Counted from the first letter of the stretch, positions 8,982-16,985 are shown. The stretch is 32,063 bases of DNA from Erysipelotrichaceae bacterium (GCA_017515475.1 JAFWFS010000023.1:1-32063); one strand, 5' to 3'. Notes: generated from the sequence alone by a model not told the origin. Made by a program: numbers and translations.

Positions 8982-8991
8982 ACAAGATAAG

Positions 8992-11316
8992 ATGAAACCG
9001 AGTTTGAAGTACACAAAAAGAAGTCCGGCAGTACTGAAGGATCTTCAGAAGGTTTTCTTCTGTTCGACAGAAAACGACAGAGAAAAGTATTTTGAAGAGA
9101 TATGTTCTGATCTTTTTGAATTGCAGGACAGTATTTCCGTCTGGTACCGGGAAGAAAGTATTGCGGGTCTGGATGTCGAGGAAAAGAAGGACTATCTTGC
9201 GGATCTTTCCGGAATGGCTTTGTTTGTGGTGCCTGTTACGAGCGGTTTTCTAAAGGCGGAAAATGATGCCCGTATGGAGCTGGATTTTGCGATCAAAGAG
9301 AATATACCGGTTCTGCCCGTACTGGAAGAACAGGGACTGGAGTTTCTTTTTAATGAGGTCTGCGGAAATCTGCAGATCCTGAATAAACATGATCCGGATC
9401 CGACAGCTCTACCGTTTAAGGATAAGCTGAAACTCTTCCTGGATGCCGTTTTACTGAAAGATGAAATGCTGGAAAAGATCAGAAAGGCTTTTGCAGCCTA
9501 CATCTTCCTGAGTTACCGGAAAAAGGATAGACGTTATGCCCAGGAAGTAATGCGGCTTATCCATAGAGATCCTCTCACCCGCGATATCGCCATCTGGTAC
9601 GATGAATTTCTGACTCCAGGAGAGGATTTCAACGAATCGATCAGAGATGCTTTTGATAAAAGTGATTTGTTTACGATGGTCGTAACACCGAGTTTACTGG
9701 AAAAACCGAACTATGTCATGACCACGGAATATCCGATGGCAATCAAGTCAGAGAAAAAAATCCTTCCGATAGAAGCTGCAGAAACAGATAGAAAATCCTT
9801 GACAGAGAATTATCCGGGGATACCTGAACCTATCAGAATCGAGAAAGAAACGGATCTGATCGGAAGGCTGATCAAGGAAGCTCTGGATGTAAAAGACAAC
9901 GACGATCCTCAACATATGTTTTTTATCGGGCTTGCATACCTTTCCGGTATCGATATGGAGACCGACCATGAAAAAGCAAAAAATCTGATCACAGCTGCCG
10001 CTGAAGGCGGAGTCGAAGAAGCTTATAAAAAACTTGTGTCCATGTATGAAAAAGGGCAAGGCGTTGACCGAGATTATGAACAAAGTGCACTCTATCAGGA
10101 GAAATACGCCGTTTTACTGGAAAGAAAACTGACAGAGGGCACTGATGATGAAGATCTTCAGTATCGTTATATCAGGGCTGTCAATGCGGCCGCTCTAAGC
10201 TGGGCTGATCTTCTGAAGTATGAACGCTGCTGGAAACTGTTAAAAGATATGATGGCTTCGAATATAAATGGCAAGACAAATCGCGAAAAGATCGCTTTGA
10301 CTGAAACTTTCCAGTATGCTGCTGAAATCTCCGTGCGGCAGAATGAACTGTCTCTTGCCAGGGCTTTTCTTGACAGGATGCTTGAAACAGCAGACGATTT
10401 CATCATTGGCTTAAGTGAAATCGAAAAAGAAGAGAGGCAGAATACCTATCAGACCGATTTGCTCAGATATATCTGGGAAGGCACGGGTCTTATCATCCGG
10501 GGGGATATCGCGGTCAAGGAAAAAAACTGGAGCGAAGCAATCAATTCTTATGAAAAAGCAGTACCGTTGATCAGGAGAGTCTTTTCAAGCGATCCGGTAA
10601 AATACCCGAACTTTGCCAGAACTTTAGTTAGACTTTACGGGGATTGCAGTGAGGCGTTTCTGATGAATGATGAGACTTCGGAAGAAAATCTCAGAATGAC
10701 TGAAAGAAAGTGCCGGGAAGGCTTGCTCTTTGTGGAAGGAGTTGCGAAGCAGCACGGGGAATTTGTCCGCGGTTCTTACACATTCAAGATATACAAGACT
10801 CTGATACAGGCCTATCTCGGATTAAACAATGCTTATGCCGCCGGCAAGGCTGCCAATGAATTTTTGACTATAGCCGAAAAGGAATACCGTGAACAGGGTA
10901 GCATCAATTCGGCCCGGATCCTGGCTTTTGCCCATGATCTTCTTGCTTCGGTGGCCGAAAAGAAACAAGATTATGCTACAGCAGAGAAGGAGATTCGCTC
11001 TGCTGCAGAAATCGAGAACTCGCTGAAAGAAAAGATCGGTATTCTGAATGTAGAAAAACAGCTGAAAACCTATTATCAGAATCTGATGAATTATGCAGAA
11101 AAAAGAGGCGACGAAAAAGCCGCTGCCTTTTATGCCGACAATATTCGGTATGTCGATTCGCTGGTGGCTCTGAAATATTATCGGGACGGCGAAAAAGGGA
11201 ATTCTGAAGCCGCATCCAAGGCTTATGATCTTTATCGTAGACTGCATGAAAAGTACCCGGAACGCGGTTATGACAAGAACGCCAACTACGTGAAAAATCA
11301 CTTTATGAAACATTGA
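8992..11316 (+). CDS. Double TIR-domain protein with Sel1/TPR repeats
   Basis: This is a 774-residue protein with no signal peptide or TM segment, so it is cytoplasmic. Residues 18-160 form a divergent TIR-like domain: KVFFCSTENDREKYFEEI, VPVTSGFLKAENDARMELDFA, NIPVLPVL. Residues 168-295 are a clearer TIR domain: AYIFLSYRKKDRRYA, IWYDEFLTPGEDF, VVTPSLLEKPNYVMTTEY, in which Glu246 sits where the catalytic Glu of NAD-cleaving TIRs (WCxxE position) is expected. Glu96 is at the equivalent place in the first domain. Residues 305-375 contain Sel1-like repeats (AYLSGIDMETDHEKAKNLITAA; YKKLVSMYEKGQGVDRDY), and 400-770 is alpha-helical TPR-like. Bacterial TIR proteins can be NADases, signal producers or scaffolds; which applies here is not known. 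The gene stands alone between two terminators. I see no defence-gene neighbours. Confidence 0.85.
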   Translation: MKPSLKYTKRSPAVLKDLQKVFFCSTENDREKYFEEICSDLFELQDSISVWYREESIAGLDVEEKKDYLADLSGMALFVVPVTSGFLKAENDARMELDFAIKENIPVLPVLEEQGLEFLFNEVCGNLQILNKHDPDPTALPFKDKLKLFLDAVLLKDEMLEKIRKAFAAYIFLSYRKKDRRYAQEVMRLIHRDPLTRDIAIWYDEFLTPGEDFNESIRDAFDKSDLFTMVVTPSLLEKPNYVMTTEYPMAIKSEKKILPIEAAETDRKSLTENYPGIPEPIRIEKETDLIGRLIKEALDVKDNDDPQHMFFIGLAYLSGIDMETDHEKAKNLITAAAEGGVEEAYKKLVSMYEKGQGVDRDYEQSALYQEKYAVLLERKLTEGTDDEDLQYRYIRAVNAAALSWADLLKYERCWKLLKDMMASNINGKTNREKIALTETFQYAAEISVRQNELSLARAFLDRMLETADDFIIGLSEIEKEERQNTYQTDLLRYIWEGTGLIIRGDIAVKEKNWSEAINSYEKAVPLIRRVFSSDPVKYPNFARTLVRLYGDCSEAFLMNDETSEENLRMTERKCREGLLFVEGVAKQHGEFVRGSYTFKIYKTLIQAYLGLNNAYAAGKAANEFLTIAEKEYREQGSINSARILAFAHDLLASVAEKKQDYATAEKEIRSAAEIENSLKEKIGILNVEKQLKTYYQNLMNYAEKRGDEKAAAFYADNIRYVDSLVALKYYRDGEKGNSEAASKAYDLYRRLHEKYPERGYDKNANYVKNHFMKH

Positions 11317-11377
11317 AGAATGATAGATGATAAAAACGAACAGTCGTTAAACAAACAGAATTAAAAAGACATGAAAC

Positions 11378-11412
11378 AAAGCGATCCTGCGCTACAGGAC
11401 CGCTTTTTGTTT
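11378..11412 (+). terminator. Intrinsic terminator of the TIR gene
   Basis: The stem AAAGCGATCCTG (11378-11389) pairs with CAGGACCGCTTT (11395-11406) with one A-C mismatch and a 5-nt loop, followed by TTTTGTTT. Confidence 0.85.
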
Positions 11413-11436
11413 ATTGCTGAACGGGAACGATTTATA

Positions 11437-11442
11437 TAAAAT
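11437..11442 (+). promoter_or_regulatory. Putative -10 box of the acyltransferase operon
   Basis: TAAAAT at 11437-11442 (overlapping TATAAA at 11435-11440) lies 17 bp downstream of TTGCTG (11414-11419) and only 4-7 nt before the ATG codons at 11447 and 11450. Transcription would start at or next to the ATG, so this operon may be leaderless. Confidence 0.4.
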
Positions 11443-11446
11443 AAGA

Positions 11447-12037
11447 ATGATGTTTGGAAACGGCATATATCAGTTCTTTAGATTCGTATTTACACCGCTT
11501 TTTAAACTGTACTTTCATCCGCGGACCGTCAATGCCGATAGAATACCGAAGGATGGACCCGTTATTCTTGCCGGAAATCATAAGCATGCCTTTGACCCAC
11601 TGATGGTAGACATCTGTACGAAGCGAACGGTTCACACATTGGCGAAAAGCGAACTGTTTGAAGGTCTTTTCGGCTTTTTCTTTTACGGGATCGGAGCAAT
11701 ACCCGTCTATCTGGATGCGCCAAAGAATCCTGATGCCTATGCCAAAGCCAAGGAAACGCTGCTGAACGGCGAGATCATCAACATCTCACCGGAAGCGGAA
11801 AGAAACTATACCGGGAAGATACTGCTGCCGTTTAAAACGGGTGCTGTACGTCTGGCAATGGAAACAGGAAGCAGGATACTTCCTTACTGTATCGTTGGAG
11901 AATACGGATTTCGGTCAAAAGATCTCAAGATCGTATTCGGTGAACTGATAAAGATCGATGAAACCGATGTTCCGGCCGCCAACAATCGTCTTTATCGGAA
12001 CATAGAGAAGCTTTTAAAGGAAAATGGAAATGTCTAG
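11447..12037 (+). CDS. PlsC-like 1-acylglycerol-3-phosphate acyltransferase
   Basis: This 196-residue acyltransferase belongs to the PlsC/LPLAT family, which moves an acyl chain onto lysophosphatidate or another lipid hydroxyl at the inner membrane. The catalytic NHKHAFD box is seen (His45, Asp50: HX4D). Later blocks are GAIPVYLD, INISPEAERN (acyl-acceptor-binding region with Glu) and LPFKTGAVRLAMETG. A hydrophobic N-terminal segment (about 8-24) suits membrane association. I start at ATG 11447, because an upstream in-frame TTG (11414) lies against the previous terminator and has no ribosome site. The 3' end overlaps the radical SAM gene. It may be a dedicated acyltransferase of that cluster rather than the housekeeping PlsC. 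Confidence 0.85.
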   Translation: MMFGNGIYQFFRFVFTPLFKLYFHPRTVNADRIPKDGPVILAGNHKHAFDPLMVDICTKRTVHTLAKSELFEGLFGFFFYGIGAIPVYLDAPKNPDAYAKAKETLLNGEIINISPEAERNYTGKILLPFKTGAVRLAMETGSRILPYCIVGEYGFRSKDLKIVFGELIKIDETDVPAANNRLYRNIEKLLKENGNV

Positions 12038-13352
12038 CGTGCTGCTTGTCCGTCCTGAAGAATCACGAAGCAGATACGATTTTCAGGGCGTCATTGAGAA
12101 TGAATGTCTGGAACTGGAATGGATCCGGAGAATTCTGGAAGATGACGGTTATAACGTAATCGTTTTTGATAAGCAGGTCGAGAGTATGTCTTTTCAGGAA
12201 TTCATCTCTGGAAAAGACTTTGACGTCTTTTATGGAGAGTGCAGGTGCTTTCAGGAAAGCTTTCTGCTGGAATATGTCAGAGCTTTTAAACAGAGATTCA
12301 ACGCACTGACCATAGTCGGCGGTATCCATGCCCAGATGTGCGGGGAGAGGCTGTTTATCGATGAAACGGATCTGGTGCTGAGCGGATACAACTACACGGA
12401 TCTTCCGGCGATCATTGAAGGAGACAGAAGCGTTCCGAATCTTTCTTACAGGGAAAACGGCGAATGGGTCAGAAACGGAACTGCACCTACCGATATCAAT
12501 TCGCTGCCATGGCCAAACAGAGAATATTTCTATGTACATCCGGACCGTTACCAGTATCTTGACATGAAACATGCCATGTGGATACGCAGCAGTTTCTCCT
12601 GCCCGTACCGCTGCCGTTTCTGTCTGCGGAACCGTATGAATCAAGGAATCTATTCCCGAAGAGATGTAATGGATCTGGTAGATGAAATAGAACAGAACGA
12701 TAATGAAAACGTCTATCTCGTGGATGATGATTTTCTTTATGATGAGAATTATCTAAGACGGTTTATTGATGAGATCAAGAAAAGGAATATCAGAAGAAAA
12801 TACATCTGTTACGGACGCGCCGATTTCATTGCGGAACACGAGGATATCATTTCTGAATTTAAACAGATCGGGCTGGTCTATCTCCTGGTCGGTCTGGAGG
12901 ACATCAGAAACGAAAAACTGCTCTCCTACAATAAACGCAACACTGTAGAAAACAACGAGAAGTGTATCGAGATATGTCAGAAACATCAGGTAAGACTTAT
13001 GGCGATGTTCATTCTGGGACTTGATTTTCGCGGCAAAGACTTCCGTGATCTTTATGCTTACATTGAAAAACACCATTTGAGACACGTTGCCGTATCGATC
13101 TACACGCCTGAGCTCGGTTTAGATACAGAAGAAGAGTATATTAGCGACGATCCTTCCGATTTCGATTATCTGCATCTGGTATGCAAACCGAAATACTTAA
13201 GCGTCAGAATGTGGTATCTCAATTATTATATTCTGCTGATCCGTTTGTTTCTGAAAGGAAGAAGAGAAGGGGTTTACGACTTCATCGATTATGGCGCCTA
13301 TATTCGTTCCTTTATCGGCAATATCTTTAGAAGGAGAAAAGAAAATGCCTGA
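12030..13352 (+). CDS. B12-binding-domain radical SAM enzyme
   Basis: About 440 residues. The N-terminal region (about 1-150) has the Rossmann-like pattern of cobalamin-binding domains (VIVFDKQ, DVFYGECRCF, LTIVGGIHAQMCGE), followed by the usual linker INSLPWPNREYF. The radical SAM core carries CPYRCRFC with Cys191, Cys195 and Cys198 for the 4Fe-4S cluster, then VYLVDDDFL and VYLLVGLEDI. The C-terminal part (about 370-440) is hydrophobic and basic. Members of this class carry out methylations, ring contractions and C-C bond formation, some on lipids. The canonical DxHxxG of B12-binding domains is not obvious, so cobalamin binding is inferred. ATG 12030 has AAAGGA at suitable spacing; ATG 12024 is the alternative. 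It overlaps both neighbouring genes. Confidence 0.88.
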   Translation: MSSVLLVRPEESRSRYDFQGVIENECLELEWIRRILEDDGYNVIVFDKQVESMSFQEFISGKDFDVFYGECRCFQESFLLEYVRAFKQRFNALTIVGGIHAQMCGERLFIDETDLVLSGYNYTDLPAIIEGDRSVPNLSYRENGEWVRNGTAPTDINSLPWPNREYFYVHPDRYQYLDMKHAMWIRSSFSCPYRCRFCLRNRMNQGIYSRRDVMDLVDEIEQNDNENVYLVDDDFLYDENYLRRFIDEIKKRNIRRKYICYGRADFIAEHEDIISEFKQIGLVYLLVGLEDIRNEKLLSYNKRNTVENNEKCIEICQKHQVRLMAMFILGLDFRGKDFRDLYAYIEKHHLRHVAVSIYTPELGLDTEEEYISDDPSDFDYLHLVCKPKYLSVRMWYLNYYILLIRLFLKGRREGVYDFIDYGAYIRSFIGNIFRRRKENA

Positions 13353-13935
13353 CTTGTATATCCTGTTTGAAAAATCGAACAGCGCGATTGGAAAGATCGG
13401 CAGGCTTGTGATGCCTTATCCCTATACGCATGTAACGATCAGCTTTGACGGAGAAACCTATCATTCTTTTTCCAGAAGGAAGCTGCACGACCCTTTTGAT
13501 GCCGGATTCACGGATGAAAAACTTGCTTACTTCGCATATGAAGAAGTCGAAGTCAGGATTTACACACTGAAAATCACGGATGATGAAAAGGCGAAGATCG
13601 AGGCATTCATGGATAAGGTCAAGGACTGTCCTTTCGATGTCATGGATATGATCCTGATGCCGCTGATTCATGGACACAGAAGAGAAAACGCCTACAACTG
13701 CATGAGTTTTGTTGCGGAAGTCCTGGAGATCCTTTCTTTCTCGCTGCCGAACAGACGTTATAAAAACAGCATTGAGGACATCGAAAATACACTGATTAAA
13801 TACGGCGCGGAAGGGAAAACCGTTACTCTGCCGAAACAGTTCGATGAAGAATACATGAAGAATGTCGGATTAAAAGACAGATTGTCCTCGTTTTTCCGCC
13901 TGCTTTACAGGTTGTATGGAAAACGCGGAATATGA
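13345..13935 (+). CDS. Permuted papain-fold (NlpC/P60-LRAT/YiiX-like) protein
   Basis: This 196-residue protein has the circularly permuted papain-fold order: His first (His29 in PYTHVTISFDG) and Cys later (Cys119 in AYNCMSFVAEVL). That matches LRAT/YiiX/NlpC-permuted families, whose members act as acyltransferases, amidases or lipid hydrolases. No signal peptide is visible, so it is probably cytoplasmic and membrane-associated. The start is ATG 13345, preceded by AGAAGGAG at 13330-13337; a longer frame opening at 13291 has no ribosome site. It overlaps the radical SAM gene by 8 bp, so the two are co-translated. Function beyond the fold is not known. Together with a PlsC-like gene upstream, the context points to acyl or lipid chemistry (inference). 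Confidence 0.8.
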   Translation: MPDLYILFEKSNSAIGKIGRLVMPYPYTHVTISFDGETYHSFSRRKLHDPFDAGFTDEKLAYFAYEEVEVRIYTLKITDDEKAKIEAFMDKVKDCPFDVMDMILMPLIHGHRRENAYNCMSFVAEVLEILSFSLPNRRYKNSIEDIENTLIKYGAEGKTVTLPKQFDEEYMKNVGLKDRLSSFFRLLYRLYGKRGI

Positions 13936-13983
13936 TGTTTATTCATCTCATAAATGATAGAATTTTTATTAGGGGGTACTTTT

Positions 13984-15012
13984 ATGTTTTCCAATAACAA
14001 GATCATTAACAGCGAATACAGGAAATGCAAGGCCAAGATCATTGCCGGATTCATTCTTTGCGTGCTGACGGCATGTCTGTTGCTTGCGGGAGCGATCCAT
14101 TATTCCGATCTGAAGAAGAATGCCGTTCATCTGAATGACGTCATCATCCGCGATACGGAGAAAACAGGGCAGATCGCCTATGCCGATATTCAGGGATACA
14201 TGCAGTTTGCGACCTATGGGGATGATCTGGGATACTACATCGCCTGGGATGAAGATCTGTTCTATATCATGTCGATCAAGGAAAAGGACTACGACTACTT
14301 CGAAAAGAGATTTACCGACGATACGGTTTCATACCGTTTCTGGGGCTTTACGGAAGAGATTCCGGAAGAGGCGAAGTCTTATGCGATCAAAACACTGAAT
14401 GACGAACTGGAGCAGGAATATGTCAACTACAACAATTTCTATGATGTCTTTGGGGATGTCTATCTGGCAGTAGAGAAAGAACCGAAGGTCACAGGCATCG
14501 GCGGTTTCTTCAAGACTTCTTCCATGTATCTGATGGGGGCGTTCCTGACAGGGCTCTTCGGCCTGATCCTTCTTCTGACGGGACTTTCCGAAAAGAAGAG
14601 CTTCAAAGTTCTGGAAGATACATCCGGAATCGGAAACAATCAGATCCTTTCTCAGATCGAAGCAGACACCACAAAGTATTATGAGAACCTGAAGCTCTAT
14701 CTGACCGACGACTATCTGGTAAGCGTCAGAAACGGCATATCGGCAGTCAGATATTCCGATATCTTCTGGGCATATGTGACAAAGCACCGTACCAACGGCA
14801 TTTCCGACTACAACTATCTGAACATCGTTACCAAGGACGGTGCCAGGATCATGTGCGGAAACGGCAATACTTTCGGCAAGAAACGTTCAGCTGCTACAGG
14901 TCAGGATCACGACGAGATCCTTGGATTCATCCGGGAAAAGAACGAATCCGTACGTCTTGGCTACGATCAGGAAAACCTGGCGGCTTTCAATGAACTGAAA
15001 AAGAAATCTTAA
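13984..15012 (+). CDS. Two-TM membrane protein of unknown function
   Basis: This is a 342-residue protein I do not recognise. TM1 is at about 18-38, a predicted extracytoplasmic region of about 145 residues follows, and TM2 is at about 182-204. The last 130 residues are probably cytoplasmic. That tail has a beta-rich pattern (LYLTDDYLVSVRNGISAVRY, DIFWAYVTKHRT, NYLNIVTKDGARIMCG) reminiscent of bacterial PH-like domains, a weak inference. The chosen ATG is preceded by AGGGGG at 13971-13976 with 7-8 nt spacing; an earlier in-frame ATG (13954) lacks a site. It sits 48 bp after the papain-fold gene and may belong to that operon. No clear terminator follows. Confidence 0.8.
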   Translation: MFSNNKIINSEYRKCKAKIIAGFILCVLTACLLLAGAIHYSDLKKNAVHLNDVIIRDTEKTGQIAYADIQGYMQFATYGDDLGYYIAWDEDLFYIMSIKEKDYDYFEKRFTDDTVSYRFWGFTEEIPEEAKSYAIKTLNDELEQEYVNYNNFYDVFGDVYLAVEKEPKVTGIGGFFKTSSMYLMGAFLTGLFGLILLLTGLSEKKSFKVLEDTSGIGNNQILSQIEADTTKYYENLKLYLTDDYLVSVRNGISAVRYSDIFWAYVTKHRTNGISDYNYLNIVTKDGARIMCGNGNTFGKKRSAATGQDHDEILGFIREKNESVRLGYDQENLAAFNELKKKS

Positions 15013-15084
15013 TTCGTTTTTTTATAAAAACCGTAGCGATTTTTGTTATTATTAATATAGAAATCAAAAAGGAGGATTGATAAT

Positions 15085-15546
15085 ATGGCAAGAAGAAAAG
15101 GTGGTTTTTTAGGTAAGTTATTTGGTGCTGCTGCTGTTGCAGGCGCTGCCGCAGCTGTTTCTAAACTGGAAAAACAGGCAAAAGAAGAAGGCAAGGACAT
15201 TCTCGATGTTGCCAAAGAGAAACTGGAGAAGACAGTCGAAAGCGTCAAGTCGGGTGAAGCAAAAGAAAAAGTTACGGAATTCGCCAACAAGACAATGGAT
15301 ACTGTAAACAAGACAGTTGAATCTGCAAAATCCGGTGAACTTGCCGACAAGGCAAAAGAAAAACTGAACGAGACGGTTGAAAGCGTCAAGTCGGGTGAAT
15401 TCGCCGAGAAGGCCAAGGAAGTAGCAGAGAATGCGAAAGAGACAGCCATGAACCTGAAAGACGGTGTTGTCGATCTGTTCGACGGCAAGGCAGAGGAAGC
15501 CGCTGAAGAAGTCGTAGAAGCTGCTAAAGAAGAAACAGAAGCATAA
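15085..15546 (+). CDS. Amphipathic-repeat (LEA/apolipoprotein-like) protein
   Basis: This is a 153-residue, low-complexity, highly charged helical protein. An N-terminal basic/hydrophobic segment (ARRKGGFLGKLFGAAAVAGA) could lie on the membrane. The rest is made of Lys/Glu/Ala-rich amphipathic repeats containing TVESVKSGE, TVESAKSGE and TVESVKSGE at about residues 51, 78 and 98. It ends in an Ala/Glu-rich acidic tail. It resembles LEA_4, apolipoprotein or YtxH-like stress proteins in style, but no specific family can be named. The strong AAGGAGG site gives a sure start, and a terminator closes the gene. Likely roles (inference) are membrane-surface coating or stress protection. Confidence 0.85.
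   Translation: MARRKGGFLGKLFGAAAVAGAAAAVSKLEKQAKEEGKDILDVAKEKLEKTVESVKSGEAKEKVTEFANKTMDTVNKTVESAKSGELADKAKEKLNETVESVKSGEFAEKAKEVAENAKETAMNLKDGVVDLFDGKAEEAAEEVVEAAKEETEA
15238..15399 (+). repeat. Internal coding repeats
   Basis: A 21-bp sequence beginning GAAAGCGTCAAG occurs identically at 15238-15258 and 15379-15399. A diverged copy lies at 15319-15339. All encode ESxKSGE in the amphipathic-repeat gene, consistent with internal duplication. Confidence 0.8.
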
Positions 15547-15567
15547 TCATTAACTGAACAAAAAACG

Positions 15568-15597
15568 AAAAGACAGGCTGCAAGGCCTGTCTTTTTC
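15568..15597 (+). terminator. Intrinsic terminator after the amphipathic-repeat gene
   Basis: The perfect stem AAAAGACAGGC (15568-15578) pairs with GCCTGTCTTTT (15585-15595), with a short loop and T run. Confidence 0.92.
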
Positions 15598-15632
15598 CGC
15601 TTTGAATACAGGATATTTCAGCTGAATCATTA

Positions 15633-15638
15633 TATAAT
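15633..15638 (+). promoter_or_regulatory. -10 box abutting the amidase start codon
   Basis: A perfect TATAAT ends 5 nt before ATG 15644. There is no Shine-Dalgarno sequence between or before them, so the predicted transcript starts at the ATG itself. No convincing -35 is present. Confidence 0.55.
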
Positions 15639-15643
15639 GATTA

Positions 15644-16873
15644 ATGATGAAACTGAAAGACCGCGTTGTGATGATTCTGATTCTCTCAAGCATGCTGCTA
15701 TGCACGCTTTTCGGTGCTTTGATCATGACCGGTAGCAGAAAAGAGAAGGTTCCCGATCCTGACCCGGACATCGATGAACCGGTAACGGTTCCCAACGTTT
15801 TTCTTGGAAAAATCGACGATGAATACGGCGTACCGAAGGAAGTCGTTCAGCTTATCACCGATTACATGGATGCCTATTATCTTTCTGTTTTCAAACTGGA
15901 AATGCAGGATATGAAGGATATGTTCTCTAATGAAAGAATGGAAGAGATATCTGAGAAATCCATCGGGCTGATGATTGATGTCAGAAAGCTCTATGATTTC
16001 GATTTCTCCCTGACAAAAGCTCATTATGACCTGAAGATTACCGACTACAGGCAGGAAAACGGCCTGTACTATGTCGATCTGCTGGAGGACGACTACATGT
16101 CCTATGCCTTCCTGAACGGTCTGGAATCACAGGCTTTTGAGATCGAAAACAGTTTTGTAATCAGGGAAGAAGACAAAAAGTACAAGATAGAAGATCTGGA
16201 AAAGATCCAGGGCTACTACATGGCTTTCTATGATGACGAAAGAGATCCGCAGGATGTCTATGACTACTATTATTCCGAGTTCAAGGATATGCTGACATAT
16301 CACAATGAAGTCCTACGAAGAAAAGCCTCGCAGAATGCATACAGTTCCGACAGATATGCTTCCGGGACATACGACCGCAGCGCTGCCGTTGCCTATCTGG
16401 ATCAGTACAGCCATTCCCGCAATCCTCAGTGGTATAACTTTACGGATGAAGGCGGAAACTGTCAGAACTACGCTTCTCAGGCACTGCTGGCGGGAGGCAT
16501 TCCGATGGATCATGAAGGCGAGGAACAGTGGAAGTGCTATGTTGAAGATCCAGACTATGATCCCGGGATCAACGAAGATGAAACGGCATCGGGCAGAACC
16601 AGATCCTGGGTCAATGTCGGATACTTCTACAACTATGCCAAGTACAACGAAGGAAAAGGTCTTGCTGCGGAAACCGATGTTAATCTTTTCTATGCACAGC
16701 CCGGAGACATCATAATGGTAGGAAACGGGGGGCTGTCCCATACCGTCATGGTATCAAAGGTCGTTGACGGTCACATCCTGGTCGATTCCAACAGCATCGA
16801 CATGAAGGACTATCCGCTGGAAGCCTATACTTACACCAATATAACGCTGATTAAAATACTCGGTTACAACTAG
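15644..16873 (+). CDS. Membrane-anchored Amidase_6-type (papain-like) protein
   Basis: This 409-residue protein has an N-terminal signal anchor (about 8-30) followed by an Asp/Pro-rich linker and a helical region (about 65-215). The C-terminal domain (about 245-409) resembles the putative amidase domain Amidase_6: YDRSAAVAYLDQY, then GGNCQNYASQALLAGG with candidate nucleophile Cys273. Next come the YFYNYAKYN region, PGDIIMVG, and LSHTVMVSKV with His366, then ILVDSNSID. The Cys-His order and spacing suit a papain-like cell-wall peptidase or amidase acting outside the cell. The start codon ATG 15644 follows ATG-adjacent TATAAT without an SD, so this looks like a leaderless gene (ATG 15647 is the next codon). 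It is monocistronic and bounded by terminators. Confidence 0.85.
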   Translation: MMKLKDRVVMILILSSMLLCTLFGALIMTGSRKEKVPDPDPDIDEPVTVPNVFLGKIDDEYGVPKEVVQLITDYMDAYYLSVFKLEMQDMKDMFSNERMEEISEKSIGLMIDVRKLYDFDFSLTKAHYDLKITDYRQENGLYYVDLLEDDYMSYAFLNGLESQAFEIENSFVIREEDKKYKIEDLEKIQGYYMAFYDDERDPQDVYDYYYSEFKDMLTYHNEVLRRKASQNAYSSDRYASGTYDRSAAVAYLDQYSHSRNPQWYNFTDEGGNCQNYASQALLAGGIPMDHEGEEQWKCYVEDPDYDPGINEDETASGRTRSWVNVGYFYNYAKYNEGKGLAAETDVNLFYAQPGDIIMVGNGGLSHTVMVSKVVDGHILVDSNSIDMKDYPLEAYTYTNITLIKILGYN

Positions 16874-16895
16874 AGACGGAAACGTCTCTTTTTTA
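16872..16895 (+). terminator. Intrinsic terminator of the amidase gene
   Basis: The 7-bp stem AGAGACG/CGTCTCT is capped by a stable GAAA tetraloop (16872-16889) and followed by TTTTTT. It begins inside the stop codon. Confidence 0.9.
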
Positions 16896-16920
16896 TCGAG
16901 TGATAATGATGTGCCAATGT

Positions 16921-16960
16921 TTAGCACTCTTATTGACAGAGTGCTATAAAGGGTTATAAT
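16921..16960 (+). promoter_or_regulatory. CIRCE operator overlapping the groESL promoter
   Basis: TTAGCACTC (16921-16929), a 9-bp spacer and GAGTGCTAT (16939-16947) match the HrcA-binding CIRCE element in 17 of 18 arm positions. The spacer itself contains the -35 TTGACA (16933-16938), and the -10 TATAAT follows at 16955-16960 with a 16-bp gap. HrcA bound here would cover the -35. hrcA is not in this window. Confidence 0.95.
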
Positions 16961-16985
16961 GAATGTGTGAACAGGAGGTTTTTAT

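Noticed and set aside
8782..8991. Possible riboswitch or small gene between gap and the TIR gene.
   Set aside because: After the gap terminator only weak -10 candidates are visible; there is no open frame with an SD and no recognisable aptamer core.
12063..12644. 193-codon minus-strand frame opposite the radical SAM gene.
   Set aside because: The plus strand encodes clear cluster-binding cysteines and a B12-like domain; the antisense product has no family features.
13291..13344. Longer start for the papain-fold protein at ATG 13291.
   Set aside because: The added 18 residues lie fully inside the radical SAM frame and lack an SD, whereas ATG 13345 has AGAAGGAG.
13954..13983. ATG 13954 as the start of the two-TM protein.
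   Set aside because: No ribosome site precedes it, while AGGGGG stands at the right distance before ATG 13984.
15009..15488. Long minus-strand open frame opposite the amphipathic-repeat gene (Ser/Phe-rich).
   Set aside because: It is the mirror of a Lys/Glu/Ala-rich repetitive gene that lacks antisense stops. It has no SD, and the plus-strand gene has a strong SD and terminator.
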